NCBI GenBank assembly: GCA_964398295.1
Contig: CAYNMW010000008.1
Location: forward strand, 1-44,743
Source of the DNA: CALFUK01 sp964398295
GTDB taxonomy: Bacteria; Bacteroidota; Bacteroidia; Chitinophagales; Saprospiraceae
DNA: 44,743 bases
Reading direction: 5' to 3'
Made by a program: the position numbers and the translations under genes
The notes under the pieces: generated by a model
What the model saw: only the letters and a program-made list of their open reading frames with translations
Told to the model about the DNA's origin: nothing
Database searches by the model: none
Part shown: one piece after another, positions 9,500 to 17,677 of the stretch
Layout of the letters: every line of letters begins with the position of its first letter
How positions within the stretch are numbered: the first letter of the stretch is position 1

Positions 9500-9528
9500 G
9501 GTAATATTCTGATTAATTTATGAAAAGC

Positions 9529-10500
9529 TTACAAGCTGAGATCTGAGGTTTTGTATAACGCAGCTAGCACAACCTGTGAGACAACCCTCAGAGTTCGTTT
9601 GTCAATTATTGAAATATCGTCTTTGTGTGTATGATGATAATGTGCAAATTTATCTGCGTTTAGATCATAGTTAATGATATCCAACATTGGAATACCAGCT
9701 ACTTCATTGACATATTTGTGGTCATCATCTATAGCTCCAAATTTTGTATCGATAAAATAGTCTCCATATCCCATGCGCTGAGCAAGTTTCCATATTTTAT
9801 CCTGGTGACGTTTGGCATAGTGCTGAGAAAATCCTTCTTTCCCAAAAGAAGCTCCTTTTGCACCTACCATATCCAATAATATGCCAAAGGACGCCTTATA
9901 ATTTCGGTCATGTTTGTTTCTAGACCAGTGTTGTGAACCAAGGCACCAGGTGTTGCTTATTTTTGGCTGTCCATTGTCTTCTGCATCAAAAAATATAAAG
10001 TCCACTCCAAGGTCAATTGGATTTTCATTAATGGCCCTTGCAATCTCTAATAAGGCAGCAACACCACTTGCTCCATCATCTGCACCCATGATGGGATTAT
10101 TTTGGTTGGCTTTGTCTGCATCTTTTTCTGCAACTATTCTAGTATCATAGTGAGCAGCCAATAAAACTCTATTGCTGTTTTCCGGATTGAAACTTCCGAT
10201 AATGTTATAGGCGTCAGCATCTTTGATGTGATAAAAACTGGCTTTAAAAGGCTGTTCTATCACAGTAGCGCCATAGCCTTCCATTTTTTGTTTTATCCAA
10301 TTTTTGATTTTTAAATGTCCAGGTGTGCTTGGATAACGGTGGCCAAATTTTAATTGAGCTTCAACATATGAATACAAGCTATCTGCATTTGCTGCAGGAA
10401 TTTTAGCTGGTGCTTTTTTAACCTCTGGTTCCTTGACAGGAGCATCTTGTCGACATGATATAGCAAAAATACAGATTAGTACAATGAAAATATGTTTCAT
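9529..10500 (-). CDS. Animal-type (type II) glutaminyl cyclase-like lipoprotein, M28 fold
   Basis: I place the start at ATG 10500, giving MKHIFIV followed by a lipoprotein signal with Cys16 (AISC). The in-frame upstream start at 10542 would add 14 polar residues before the signal and run into cysS. The protein has the M28 metal-binding layout: AHYDT, GADDGASG, FFDAEDNG and a late HTHKDD. The segments WCLGSQHWSRN, GILLDMVGAKGA and DDDHKYVNEVAGIPMLDIINYD resemble the Porphyromonas gingivalis glutaminyl cyclase, so pyroglutamate formation at protein N-termini is likelier than peptide cleavage. In Bacteroidota this enzyme acts in the periplasm on exported proteins that begin with Gln. It lies 7 bp after cysS. 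Confidence 0.85.
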   Translation of the reverse strand: MKHIFIVLICIFAISCRQDAPVKEPEVKKAPAKIPAANADSLYSYVEAQLKFGHRYPSTPGHLKIKNWIKQKMEGYGATVIEQPFKASFYHIKDADAYNIIGSFNPENSNRVLLAAHYDTRIVAEKDADKANQNNPIMGADDGASGVAALLEIARAINENPIDLGVDFIFFDAEDNGQPKISNTWCLGSQHWSRNKHDRNYKASFGILLDMVGAKGASFGKEGFSQHYAKRHQDKIWKLAQRMGYGDYFIDTKFGAIDDDHKYVNEVAGIPMLDIINYDLNADKFAHYHHTHKDDISIIDKRTLRVVSQVVLAALYKTSDLSL

Positions 10501-10507
10501 AAAATGC

Positions 10508-12010
10508 TTAGTTGAGTGTCCAATGCGTTCCCTCTTTTCCATCTTTTAATTGTATGTCAAGTTCTTGTAATTTATCTCTTATCTTATCTGAAGTAGACCA
10601 ATTTTTTTCTGTTCTTGCATCTTTTCGAATGTCAATGATTAACTCCATTAATCCGGAGAACTTATCAGACAAAGCATTGCCTTCAGACTCAAATTCATCC
10701 ATCAAACCAAATATGTCAAAGAGATATGTTTGGAAAGTTTGCTTCATGAGATCTACAGATTGTTGACTGATGTCAGTAAATCCTTCCTTACCATCTTTGT
10801 GGCTATTGATTATGGGAACCAATTCAAACAATCGAGATAAGGCTTTAGGCGTATTGAAATCATCATTCATATCCAATTGCACTTGATCCACTAGTGTTTT
10901 GACTTTGGCATCTATTTCATCGTTTCCGCTTCCACCTTTTTCAATTGATTGCAAATAGCGGTTTGCTTCCATGATTCGTTTATAGCCTTTCTCTGCAGCC
11001 AATAAACCAGCATCTGTCAAATCCAAGGTACTTGCGTAATGTGTTTGGAACATGAAGAACTTGACGATCATAGGACTATATGATTTGCTTATATGATCAC
11101 TTTCGCCGGTAAACAATTCCACTGGAGTGATGCTGTTGTTGTCGCTTTTAGACATCTTCCTGCCATTCATCAACAGCATATTCGTGTGCAGCCAGTAATT
11201 TGCTGGTTCGCAATTGCATGCACCCATATTTTGGGCAATTTCGTTTTCGTGATGAGGAAACTTTAAATCATTCCCTCCTCCGTGAATATCGAAATGGTTA
11301 CCAAGATATTTTGTACTCATTGCGGAACATTCTAAATGCCAGCCAGGAAATCCAATTGACCAAGGCGATTCCCATTTCATTAAGTGAGATTCATCTGCAC
11401 GCATCCATATCGCGAAATCGGATGGATGGTTTTTTTCACTTTGGTTTTTTAAATCATCGCGACTTTCTGACATCAATTCGTCGATCACCCTTCCAGACAA
11501 TTTACCGTATGCATCATTTTCGCCAGCAAACTTGGCAGTGTCAAAATAAACAGAACCATTTTTTTCGTAGGCGAGTCCATTATCTAGAATTGATTCTACC
11601 ATTTCTATTTGTTCCATGATGTGTCCGGTTGCTCTTGGCTCAATATTGGGTTTTTTAGTGTTAAACACATCCATCATTGCATGAAAGCCATTCGTATATT
11701 TCTGAACCACTTCCATTGGCTCCAATTTTTCCAATTTTGCCCTCTTTGCAATTTTGTCTTCTCCAGCATCGGCATCATCGGTTAGGTGACCTACATCAGT
11801 TATATTTCTAACATAACGCACTTTATAACCCAGATGTAACAGATATCTGTAAATAACATCAAAACTGACAAATGTTCGGCAATTGCCTAAATGAACATCA
11901 CTATATACAGTTGGTCCACATACATACATTCCAATGAATCCTTCTTCAATTGGTTCAAACTTTTCTTTCTGCCTTGAAAGACTGTTGTGGACGTACAATT
12001 CCTGATTCAT
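10508..12010 (-). CDS. cysS: Cysteinyl-tRNA synthetase
   Basis: This class I aminoacyl-tRNA synthetase charges tRNA-Cys. The 500-residue protein has the HIGH-type motif HLGN near residues 41-44 within CGPTVYSDVHLGNCRTF, and the KMSKS motif in GRKMSKSDNN near 285. Zinc-binding residues include Cys31 (in CGPTVY), the cysteine in WHLECSAMS and HHENE. Length is slightly above the 460-residue norm. The glutaminyl cyclase gene follows after 7 bp. Upstream lie about 240 bp without a gene, then two minus-strand terminators and a candidate non-coding RNA, so cysS probably has its own promoter inside 12011-12240. Confidence 0.97.
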   Translation of the reverse strand: MNQELYVHNSLSRQKEKFEPIEEGFIGMYVCGPTVYSDVHLGNCRTFVSFDVIYRYLLHLGYKVRYVRNITDVGHLTDDADAGEDKIAKRAKLEKLEPMEVVQKYTNGFHAMMDVFNTKKPNIEPRATGHIMEQIEMVESILDNGLAYEKNGSVYFDTAKFAGENDAYGKLSGRVIDELMSESRDDLKNQSEKNHPSDFAIWMRADESHLMKWESPWSIGFPGWHLECSAMSTKYLGNHFDIHGGGNDLKFPHHENEIAQNMGACNCEPANYWLHTNMLLMNGRKMSKSDNNSITPVELFTGESDHISKSYSPMIVKFFMFQTHYASTLDLTDAGLLAAEKGYKRIMEANRYLQSIEKGGSGNDEIDAKVKTLVDQVQLDMNDDFNTPKALSRLFELVPIINSHKDGKEGFTDISQQSVDLMKQTFQTYLFDIFGLMDEFESEGNALSDKFSGLMELIIDIRKDARTEKNWSTSDKIRDKLQELDIQLKDGKEGTHWTLN

Positions 12011-12248
12011 AGCTGCAAAAATAAATTATATTCTGGTACGGTAGAGAGATTATGAGAACTTCATTTCCGCAAAGGAAAGTATAAAAGTCTACTAAGAATT
12101 TATGAAAGCTTGATTATATATCTGTTTGTTGTGCGTAAGCAGAAAGATCATTTCAAAAAGAAGTGAAGATAACATTGATTCCACTTTAGGGCTAGGACAG
12201 GCAAGTATGCTTTTCATTTAATGAAACAGATTCCCACCAAACTTAAAA

Positions 12249-12279
12249 AGGATGAATATCTGCTAGCGATATTCATCCT
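12249..12279 (-). terminator. Rho-independent terminator (second of a tandem pair)
   Basis: A perfect 12-bp stem (AGGATGAATATC with GATATTCATCCT) encloses a 7-base loop. Read on the minus strand it is followed by TTTTT (12249-12245); on the plus strand it lacks a T-tract. It lies about 15 bases beyond a first terminator of the same orientation. Confidence 0.8.
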
Positions 12280-12293
12280 GTAAGATGTAGAAC

Positions 12294-12329
12294 AAAAAAG
12301 AGGAAGGCCTTCTATAAGGCCCCCTCTTA
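12294..12329 (-). terminator. Rho-independent terminator ending the candidate ncRNA
   Basis: On the minus strand AAGAGG-GG-GCCTT pairs with AAGGC-CTT-CCTCTT around a 4-base loop, and six T residues follow directly. The hairpin sits right after the last helix of the structured region (12329-12395), so it looks like the 3' end of that RNA. The plus strand has no T-tract here. Confidence 0.85.
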
Positions 12330-12335
12330 AGAAAT

Positions 12336-12599
12336 CTGTGAGCGTCAATAACTCTCCTCACAAGTGTACGGGTAGCACACATAAGTGAATTTCTTCAAGT
12401 AAGTATATATAGATATACAGAGATCTAATCAATTATTTATACCGAAGAGAAAGTGGTTTGGCAATCTTGACAAACAACATATCCTCTTTTCGTGTATTAT
12501 ACTCGATCTGTATTTCCAAAGGAAAATAGCATCGGTATAGAAGTAGAAAGTGAAGCCAACTCCTCTGAGTCAGCTCCAACCTTCTGTGGGCGTCATTAA
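12336..12599 (-). repeat. Internal duplication within the candidate ncRNA
   Basis: On the minus strand the motif TTAWTGACGCYCACAG occurs at 12584-12599 (TTAATGACGCCCACAG) and 12336-12351 (TTATTGACGCTCACAG), 248 bp apart, matching at 14 of 16 positions. Each copy is preceded by a GTGTGC segment (12640-12645 and 12375-12380) that can pair with it. Each is followed by a strong hairpin; the second of these is the terminator. Confidence 0.65.
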
Positions 12600-12793
12600 T
12601 CTATGCACAGAATTTCTATACTGTCGATTTATGCAAGACGCACACTGTACTCGATTACCAAATTGAAATGTTTCTAAGTCATTTAAGGTCTATGGTAATC
12701 TATCATCAGTGAATAGGATTTCGCAGATCCTAACTCTCTATTACTTTTTTCAAGGTAAGTGTAAGGGTGGGTGGTTGTTGTTAAAAGACAATT

Positions 12794-12825
12794 CAAATAT
12801 ACATGCGGGAACAGCATGAATACAA
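12794..12825 (-). promoter_or_regulatory. Bacteroidota-type promoter for the candidate ncRNA
   Basis: Read on the minus strand, TTG (12825-12823) is followed after 21 bases by TATATTTG (12801-12794). This is an exact match to the TAnnTTTG -7 element of the Bacteroidota housekeeping sigma factor, with near-ideal spacing to the -33 TTG. The expected start of transcription is near 12788. It lies about 52-83 bp beyond the stop of the GHMP kinase gene, so it is well placed to drive the RNA rather than a protein gene. Confidence 0.65.
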
Positions 12826-12876
12826 CTACAAATAAACTACAATTGATTATGAATTAGCCACAAGGCTTTCAAATCA

Positions 12877-13842
12877 TTAGGATAGAATCAATTCTCGATA
12901 AGGAAGTATAGTAGAATAGCCCTTTTCTTTAAAGTAATCCATGGTTGGTTTGACGGGTTTGTCGGAGGTTGCTAGTACAAAATCTCCTCCCCATGCACCT
13001 AATGATTTGACACTTCCCCAAAAATCCGGGAAGTTGGTTTCTTTGATAGGTTTTCTTTTCAACACTTTTGAAACAATCTCTTCATGCCTGTTTAGATGTT
13101 GTTCAAATTTGCTAAAGGATTTGGACAAAGCAATTTTTTCTGACAAATCTGAAATCTCATTTATTTGTTCCTTAAATGCTTTAGTGCCTTTTAAATATTT
13201 ATTGACTTCTGCCGCACTGTCTTGTTTGTTGCCAAGGTATATGAAAAATAACTTGTCTTTGAATTTTGGATCGAAATCAGACTCAGCAATGTTGAGCTGG
13301 TCATCCTTAAATACATATTCAATAGGTCCTTCTGCGCCAGCACAAGCAACATCATAACCACTACCATTGCTGACACGAAAATGAAGTAAGTAAGGATTTA
13401 CTTCTGCCCATTGGGCGATTGAATAAATTAAAGTTGAACTTGAACCTAAACCCCAATTTTGATCAAACTCCAGAATTGTCTCTACTTTAAACCCATTCCA
13501 CTTATCTAGAAATTCTGAATTGAGTCGGACAGCATTCTTTAATATCTTACCGATATAAGCGGCCATGTCTTCATTGGAAGATTTTACTGGTTTAAAGTCA
13601 AGTAGAGATATCTGCGCATCAAACCAAGTTTCCCCTTTCACATCTTTTGAGACCCAAACCAAATCTGACCCGCGTGACGGTTTCACATTCATATGCTGAC
13701 CTAACTTTGTAGGTAATGCAATAGCCTTCGCCCCGTCAAGCACTAAGTACTCTGCAGTCAATAGGAGTTTGCCGTGTCCGTAAAAATTCTTTTTGATGGG
13801 TATACTAGTTGGTTGTGTTAAAATATTTTGATAAAATAACAA
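12877..13842 (-). CDS. GYDIA-family GHMP kinase (mevalonate pathway)
   Basis: GHMP-superfamily kinase of about 310-320 residues. Visible motifs are GHGKLLLTAEYLVLDGAKA near the N-terminus, the ATP loop WGLGSSST, and GSGYDVACAGAEG, the GYD[IV]A motif that names the Bacteroidota family. It probably phosphorylates a mevalonate intermediate, because it follows HMG-CoA reductase (85 bp gap) and type 2 IPP isomerase on the same strand. The start is uncertain: no in-frame ATG precedes the conserved region. The given start is TTG 13842, directly abutting a GAGGAG sequence without the usual spacing. Homologues usually begin close to the KNFYGHGK segment (about residue 19), where the codon ATC stands. 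Confidence 0.87.
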   Translation of the reverse strand: MLFYQNILTQPTSIPIKKNFYGHGKLLLTAEYLVLDGAKAIALPTKLGQHMNVKPSRGSDLVWVSKDVKGETWFDAQISLLDFKPVKSSNEDMAAYIGKILKNAVRLNSEFLDKWNGFKVETILEFDQNWGLGSSSTLIYSIAQWAEVNPYLLHFRVSNGSGYDVACAGAEGPIEYVFKDDQLNIAESDFDPKFKDKLFFIYLGNKQDSAAEVNKYLKGTKAFKEQINEISDLSEKIALSKSFSKFEQHLNRHEEIVSKVLKRKPIKETNFPDFWGSVKSLGAWGGDFVLATSDKPVKPTMDYFKEKGYSTILPYRELILS

Positions 13843-13927
13843 CTCCTCTGGGCTGATAAGGAAATTGTAGAGTGAAAACTTTAGGCAAATGTAAAGCCTG
13901 ACATTTTCAAGATGGGATAATAAGAAT

Positions 13928-15283
13928 CTAATTTACAATCTTTATTTCTTTATCCTGCCTAACTGAATCTAAAAAATCGCGAACGGAGACAAATGAAACA
14001 ATTTCTGTGTTGAAATGTACCAAAGCTCTCTTGATTTCCTTCTCTGTGGCTTCCAATTGATGTAAGATGTTCATTAAATGCATTCTCATATGTCCCTTTT
14101 GGATTCCTGTTGTAACCAATGATCTTACCGCTCCAAAGTTTTGAGCTAGTCCAGTAGATGCAATTATTTGCATCAATTCAGTTGCCGAAGGATTGCCTAA
14201 CAATTCCAAAGATCGTTTTGCCATTGGATGTAAAGAGGTCAACCCTCCTACCGTACCAACTGCAAGTGGAATATCAAGCCAAAATCGAAACACTTCATTT
14301 TCTATAGTACAAAAACTCAAACTTCGGTATTGACCGTCTTTCGCGGCGTAACTATGACCGCAGGCTTCAATCGCACGAAAATCATTTCCTGTAGCAAGCA
14401 CGACGGCATCGATACCATTATATATACCTTTATTATGTGTAGTCGCTCTGAATGGATCTATTCTGGCTATATCTACAGCAGTCTTAAATCTCGATGCAAA
14501 TTCCTGGCCGCTAAAATGTGTACTTACCCCTTCTAATTCTTTTACTGGACAGGAGACCTCAGCTCTGACTACACAGTTTGGCGTATAATTTGATAAAATT
14601 GCCATGACAACTTCAAATTCTGGCGCATGTGCATTTAATTCCTTAGACTTTTGAATAAAGTTATGTAGCTCAGTCCCAAATTTTTCCAAAATTGAATTGA
14701 TGAAATTCGCCCCCATTGAATCACAGGTCTCGAAGTAACATTGCAGCTGATATAAATTGTCTAATTCTGCAGTCTTGTCAAGCAACTCAATTCTAGAAAT
14801 TCCACCTCCCCTACCTTCCATGTTTTTGGTCAGGGAATCTACAGATTGTAATAGCTGTAGTTTTATGTCTTCAAAATTGTTGAGTAACAAATCCTTTGGA
14901 CCTTTCCACATAAAGTGTAGCTGACCTACTTTCTCTGTACAGAGTACAGTGGTCTTAAAACCACCTCGATTCATCCAAAATTTTGCAGCATTTGAAGCAG
15001 CTGCCACAACGGAGCTCTCTTCGATAACCATCGGGACGCAATAAGTCTCGCCATTAATGACAAAATTTGGAGCAACTCCATAAGGCATTGGAAAATTGGT
15101 AATGGTATTTTCACTGAAGCCATCCAATATCTTTTGTTGATCCTCATTGCTGTGCCAGTAGCTCTTTAATTCTCGTATCACAGATTCTGGATCCTTAAAG
15201 AAATTACCAGCTATCCATTTGATTTTACCTCTTTTGGAAAGTTTGGAGAACCCGGAAATCGATTTTTCAGAATTAGACTTCAT
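13928..15283 (-). CDS. mvaA: Hydroxymethylglutaryl-CoA reductase, class II
   Basis: The enzyme interconverts HMG-CoA and mevalonate, the committed step of the mevalonate route to isoprenoids. The 451-residue protein has the class II signature ENTITNFPMPYGVAPNF followed by VPMVIEESSVVAAASNAAK (catalytic Glu region). The Lys/Asp active-site stretch THNKGIYNGIDAVVLATGND and a C-terminal His (GHMRMHLMNI) also fit. Length matches class II reductases. In Bacteroidota this enzyme serves biosynthesis, although annotation often calls it degradative. Its ATG overlaps the stop of the IPP isomerase gene by four bases. Confidence 0.94.
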   Translation of the reverse strand: MKSNSEKSISGFSKLSKRGKIKWIAGNFFKDPESVIRELKSYWHSNEDQQKILDGFSENTITNFPMPYGVAPNFVINGETYCVPMVIEESSVVAAASNAAKFWMNRGGFKTTVLCTEKVGQLHFMWKGPKDLLLNNFEDIKLQLLQSVDSLTKNMEGRGGGISRIELLDKTAELDNLYQLQCYFETCDSMGANFINSILEKFGTELHNFIQKSKELNAHAPEFEVVMAILSNYTPNCVVRAEVSCPVKELEGVSTHFSGQEFASRFKTAVDIARIDPFRATTHNKGIYNGIDAVVLATGNDFRAIEACGHSYAAKDGQYRSLSFCTIENEVFRFWLDIPLAVGTVGGLTSLHPMAKRSLELLGNPSATELMQIIASTGLAQNFGAVRSLVTTGIQKGHMRMHLMNILHQLEATEKEIKRALVHFNTEIVSFVSVRDFLDSVRQDKEIKIVN

Positions 15284-16299
15284 TGTGAATTGATACGTAA
15301 ATAAGCAGATGCATATTGTAATCCTTCAATTTGCAAAGATATATATTCATGTAATGCATCATAGGACACCTGCGCATACTTTAACATGGCAGACGCTTGT
15401 CCATAGATAGCATTGTGGTTTAGTTTATTTATGTAGTAATACCCATCAAGAAAATGGCTTATGCCACCTGAGATAATAAAGTTTCGACAATTGACTTTTG
15501 AACCCAGCTTAGGAATCAGCTCATTTATATAAGAGATCATCTGCTCAGGTGTATGGCCAATAGTTGCAAATGCCTCAAAAGCCTCTTTTCGTTCAGGACT
15601 GCTGCGCAATAATTCTAATAAAGAAAAATTGGTGCCGCCACTTGCAGCAAATTCTATTGCCTCAATTGGTAATTGCAGCAATTCTGTTAGAGATTCTGGA
15701 CCAAATCCTTGTCCTACTTCTTTCACTATAATAGGGACCTTCATCTCCCTGACAATTGTGCGAATGACATCAATTGGAGGAACTGCTATCTTGTCACCTT
15801 CATCTTGCAACCATTCTTGCAAAGGATTGATGTGAATAATTAAACCATCTGCGTCCAATTTTGATATGAGGTCATTAATGGTATGTAAGCTATCCGTATT
15901 GATTAGCTCCTCTAATTGAGCAGTACCTAGATTGGCAAATAAAGGTTGATCTCCAATTATTGGTCTAACAGCAAAATCAGACAGGCGTTCATTTGAATTC
16001 AATATTGAACGACAGGAACCCAATCCCATTGACAGGCCAAATTCGTTACAGGCTTTCGCCAAATTTTTATTTATGAAGGCTGCTTTTTCAGTTCCTCCAG
16101 TCATGCTACTCACCCAAATAGGAGCAGAGATTTGCTTATTGAGAAAAGATTTTGGGTAGCCAGAAATCTGTTGTGGATGTGCTGCTAGCAGAGGCTCGTA
16201 ATAAAATCGACTGTCCAGCTTATCCACACCAATGCGTGACTGAAAAGCGAGCTCAATGTGATCCTGCTTGCGTGATGAAGCAGTTGGATCTTCCTTCAT
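15280..16299 (-). CDS. fni: Type 2 isopentenyl-diphosphate delta-isomerase (FMN-dependent)
   Basis: Fni interconverts isopentenyl and dimethylallyl diphosphate using reduced FMN. The 339-residue protein shows the family motifs: RKQDHIELAF near the start, SSMTGGTEKA, GLGSCRSIL, DADGLIIHINPLQEWLQDEGD and VKEVGQGFG, then a glycine-rich FMN-binding region with FAASGGTNFS. It is the first gene of the fni-mvaA-GHMP kinase run, with a four-base overlap to mvaA. A divergent TPR gene starts 123 bp away. Mevalonate kinase, diphosphomevalonate decarboxylase and HMG-CoA synthase are not in the window. Confidence 0.95.
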   Translation of the reverse strand: MKEDPTASSRKQDHIELAFQSRIGVDKLDSRFYYEPLLAAHPQQISGYPKSFLNKQISAPIWVSSMTGGTEKAAFINKNLAKACNEFGLSMGLGSCRSILNSNERLSDFAVRPIIGDQPLFANLGTAQLEELINTDSLHTINDLISKLDADGLIIHINPLQEWLQDEGDKIAVPPIDVIRTIVREMKVPIIVKEVGQGFGPESLTELLQLPIEAIEFAASGGTNFSLLELLRSSPERKEAFEAFATIGHTPEQMISYINELIPKLGSKVNCRNFIISGGISHFLDGYYYINKLNHNAIYGQASAMLKYAQVSYDALHEYISLQIEGLQYASAYLRINSQ

Positions 16300-16422
16300 T
16301 CTTAAATTTTAACAATCTCTTAGAAAAACAAAAGTAATTTATTTTAGTTTTCGCAGTTATACGATTATAATTAATTGCCTATCAATTAGTTACACGATCT
16401 CTAATTAAATTGAACTATAATT

Positions 16423-17568
16423 ATGAAGTTTCTTGTCTTTCTTTTGTGTTTAAGCACAAGCATTCAACTATCAGCACAAAGTAAACGATTGTCGATTGAA
16501 CACTTTAATAAAGCAATCGAAGCATTTAATCAAAAGGACTACCAGACAGCAGTCACTGAGTATGGGAAGGCAATTGAATACAATGCTAAATATGCCAAGG
16601 CATATTACAATCGCGGTACTTCCCTGCTTAATCTTAAAAAATATTCAGCTGCAATTAAGGATTTTAAAAAGTCTATCTCATTGGATCCTGAAATGAAAAA
16701 GGCAAACTTTTATTTGGGATATGCTTTTCAGGCTGGTGGAGATAAAAAACAAGCTTTGCTTTACTTTAGCCGATCCATAGCATCATTGCCTGAATTTGAA
16801 CTGGCTTATGTATATCGTGCAGGCATTTCAATGGAACAAAAGAAATATGCCAAGGCAATCAATGATTATACAACAGCAATTTCATTGAAACAAGATCAGT
16901 ACAAGTGGCATTTGAATAGAGGTCTTTGTTATTATCAAACAGAAGAATTTGATGAGGCGATCGGTGATTTCACGAAAGTGATCGGCTTAAAAGATGACCA
17001 GCAAAATGCATATGTATATCGTTCAAAGGCTCTTTTAAAAACAAAGCAATTTGATCCAGCAGTTGAGGATTTGACTTATCTGATGGAGCAAGATCCTGAA
17101 AATCACGAACACGTATTCTATCGGGGATATGCATACCAAAATCTAGACGATTTGAATGCAGCGGATATTGATTATAAACATGCAATCGTACTTGATCCAA
17201 CCTACAAACCATCAATTTTAAACAAAGCAAATACGAGCCTTCAATTGAAAAATTATGAAGAAACAATTGTTGATCATAGCTCGGCAATCAAGATCAGTTC
17301 GAAGAATCCCAAACATTATCTAAATAGAGGCATTGCGTATATGAATTTGGAACAATACAAAAATGCTGAAGAGGATTTTAATCAGGCTATTGAATTGGAT
17401 GAAGAATTTGCCTTGGCATGGTTTAATCGGGCAAATGCCAGAAATATGCTCGAACAACCAGAAAACGCTTGCGCGGATATGCGACAATCTGCTAAACTTG
17501 GATACAAAGCTGCATTTGAATACATTCCCAGCTTGTGCGAAGATTTCAATATGGCAACCAAGAACTAA
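16423..17568 (+). CDS. Exported tetratricopeptide repeat (TPR) protein
   Basis: The 381-residue protein starts with a signal peptide (residues 1-18, cleavage near LSAQS). About ten TPR units of 34 residues follow, with repeated AYYNRGTSLLNLKKY-, AYVYRSKALLKTKQF- and HYLNRGIAYMNLEQY-type helices. TPR arrays form a superhelical scaffold for protein contacts. There is no added catalytic domain; the C-terminal tail is short. It is transcribed away from fni and ends before the convergent YeeE pair. The partner is unknown. Confidence 0.9.
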   Translation: MKFLVFLLCLSTSIQLSAQSKRLSIEHFNKAIEAFNQKDYQTAVTEYGKAIEYNAKYAKAYYNRGTSLLNLKKYSAAIKDFKKSISLDPEMKKANFYLGYAFQAGGDKKQALLYFSRSIASLPEFELAYVYRAGISMEQKKYAKAINDYTTAISLKQDQYKWHLNRGLCYYQTEEFDEAIGDFTKVIGLKDDQQNAYVYRSKALLKTKQFDPAVEDLTYLMEQDPENHEHVFYRGYAYQNLDDLNAADIDYKHAIVLDPTYKPSILNKANTSLQLKNYEETIVDHSSAIKISSKNPKHYLNRGIAYMNLEQYKNAEEDFNQAIELDEEFALAWFNRANARNMLEQPENACADMRQSAKLGYKAAFEYIPSLCEDFNMATKN

Positions 17569-17677
17569 ATGCTCTTAATGTTAGGTAAATTGTATTAACC
17601 AAACACAATGGATTGGGCAGTTTTATTTTTAGAGGAACCACTTGGACTTGAAAATGATGAGTGTATTGAGAATAGTA

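Larger units (their letters stand above)
12294..12788 (-). ncRNA. Candidate structured non-coding RNA, about 500 nt, unassigned
   Basis: A promoter at one end and a terminator at the other bracket about 495 bases with no ORF and many possible helices. Plus-strand positions of paired arms are: 12715-12719/12727-12731; 12653-12660/12693-12700 (8 bp perfect) enclosing 12666-12670/12680-12684; 12586-12594/12637-12645 (8 of 9); 12552-12562/12567-12576 (10 bp, one bulge, AGAG loop); 12438-12445/12532-12539 (8 bp perfect) enclosing 12456-12460/12471-12475; 12403-12408/12413-12418; 12329-12335/12389-12395 (7 bp perfect) enclosing 12364-12369/12375-12380. A 16-base motif occurs twice. I see none of the conserved motifs of RNase P RNA, tmRNA, SRP RNA or T-box leaders. 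It could be a known Bacteroidota RNA I cannot recall (for example a 6S-type RNA) or a new one. Confidence 0.6.
12011..12876. other. Non-coding interval between cysS and the GHMP kinase gene
   Basis: These 866 bp hold no credible ORF on either strand. From left to right on the map they contain the cysS leader (12011-12240), two minus-strand terminator hairpins (12249-12279 and 12294-12329), a structured stretch of about 500 bp read as a candidate non-coding RNA, and a Bacteroidota-type minus-strand promoter at 12794-12825. The sequence TATTTTTG just before the cysS ATG resembles a -7 element but has no partner -33 box. Confidence 0.7.

Noticed and set aside
10501..10542. N-terminal extension of the glutaminyl cyclase-like protein
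   Set aside because: It would add 14 charged residues before a good lipoprotein signal and overlap cysS by 35 bp; ATG 10500 is the better start.
11200..11619. 139-residue plus-strand ORF opposite cysS
   Set aside because: It lies wholly within cysS on the other strand and shows no family pattern; a shadow frame.
12294..12788. RNase P RNA, tmRNA or SRP RNA
   Set aside because: No GAGGAAAGTCC-type RNase P core, no tRNA-like CCA end or tag frame such as GExxYALAA, and no GGAAGGAAGCAG-type SRP motif were seen on either strand.
12011..12800. T-box riboswitch in front of cysS
   Set aside because: A structured RNA with a terminator upstream of an aminoacyl-tRNA synthetase suggests a T-box. However, I find no T-box core sequence, a second terminator and about 240 bp separate it from cysS, and T-boxes are not expected in Bacteroidota.
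12941..13357. 138-residue plus-strand ORF opposite the GHMP kinase
   Set aside because: It is a shadow of a well-supported gene, with no domain or start context.
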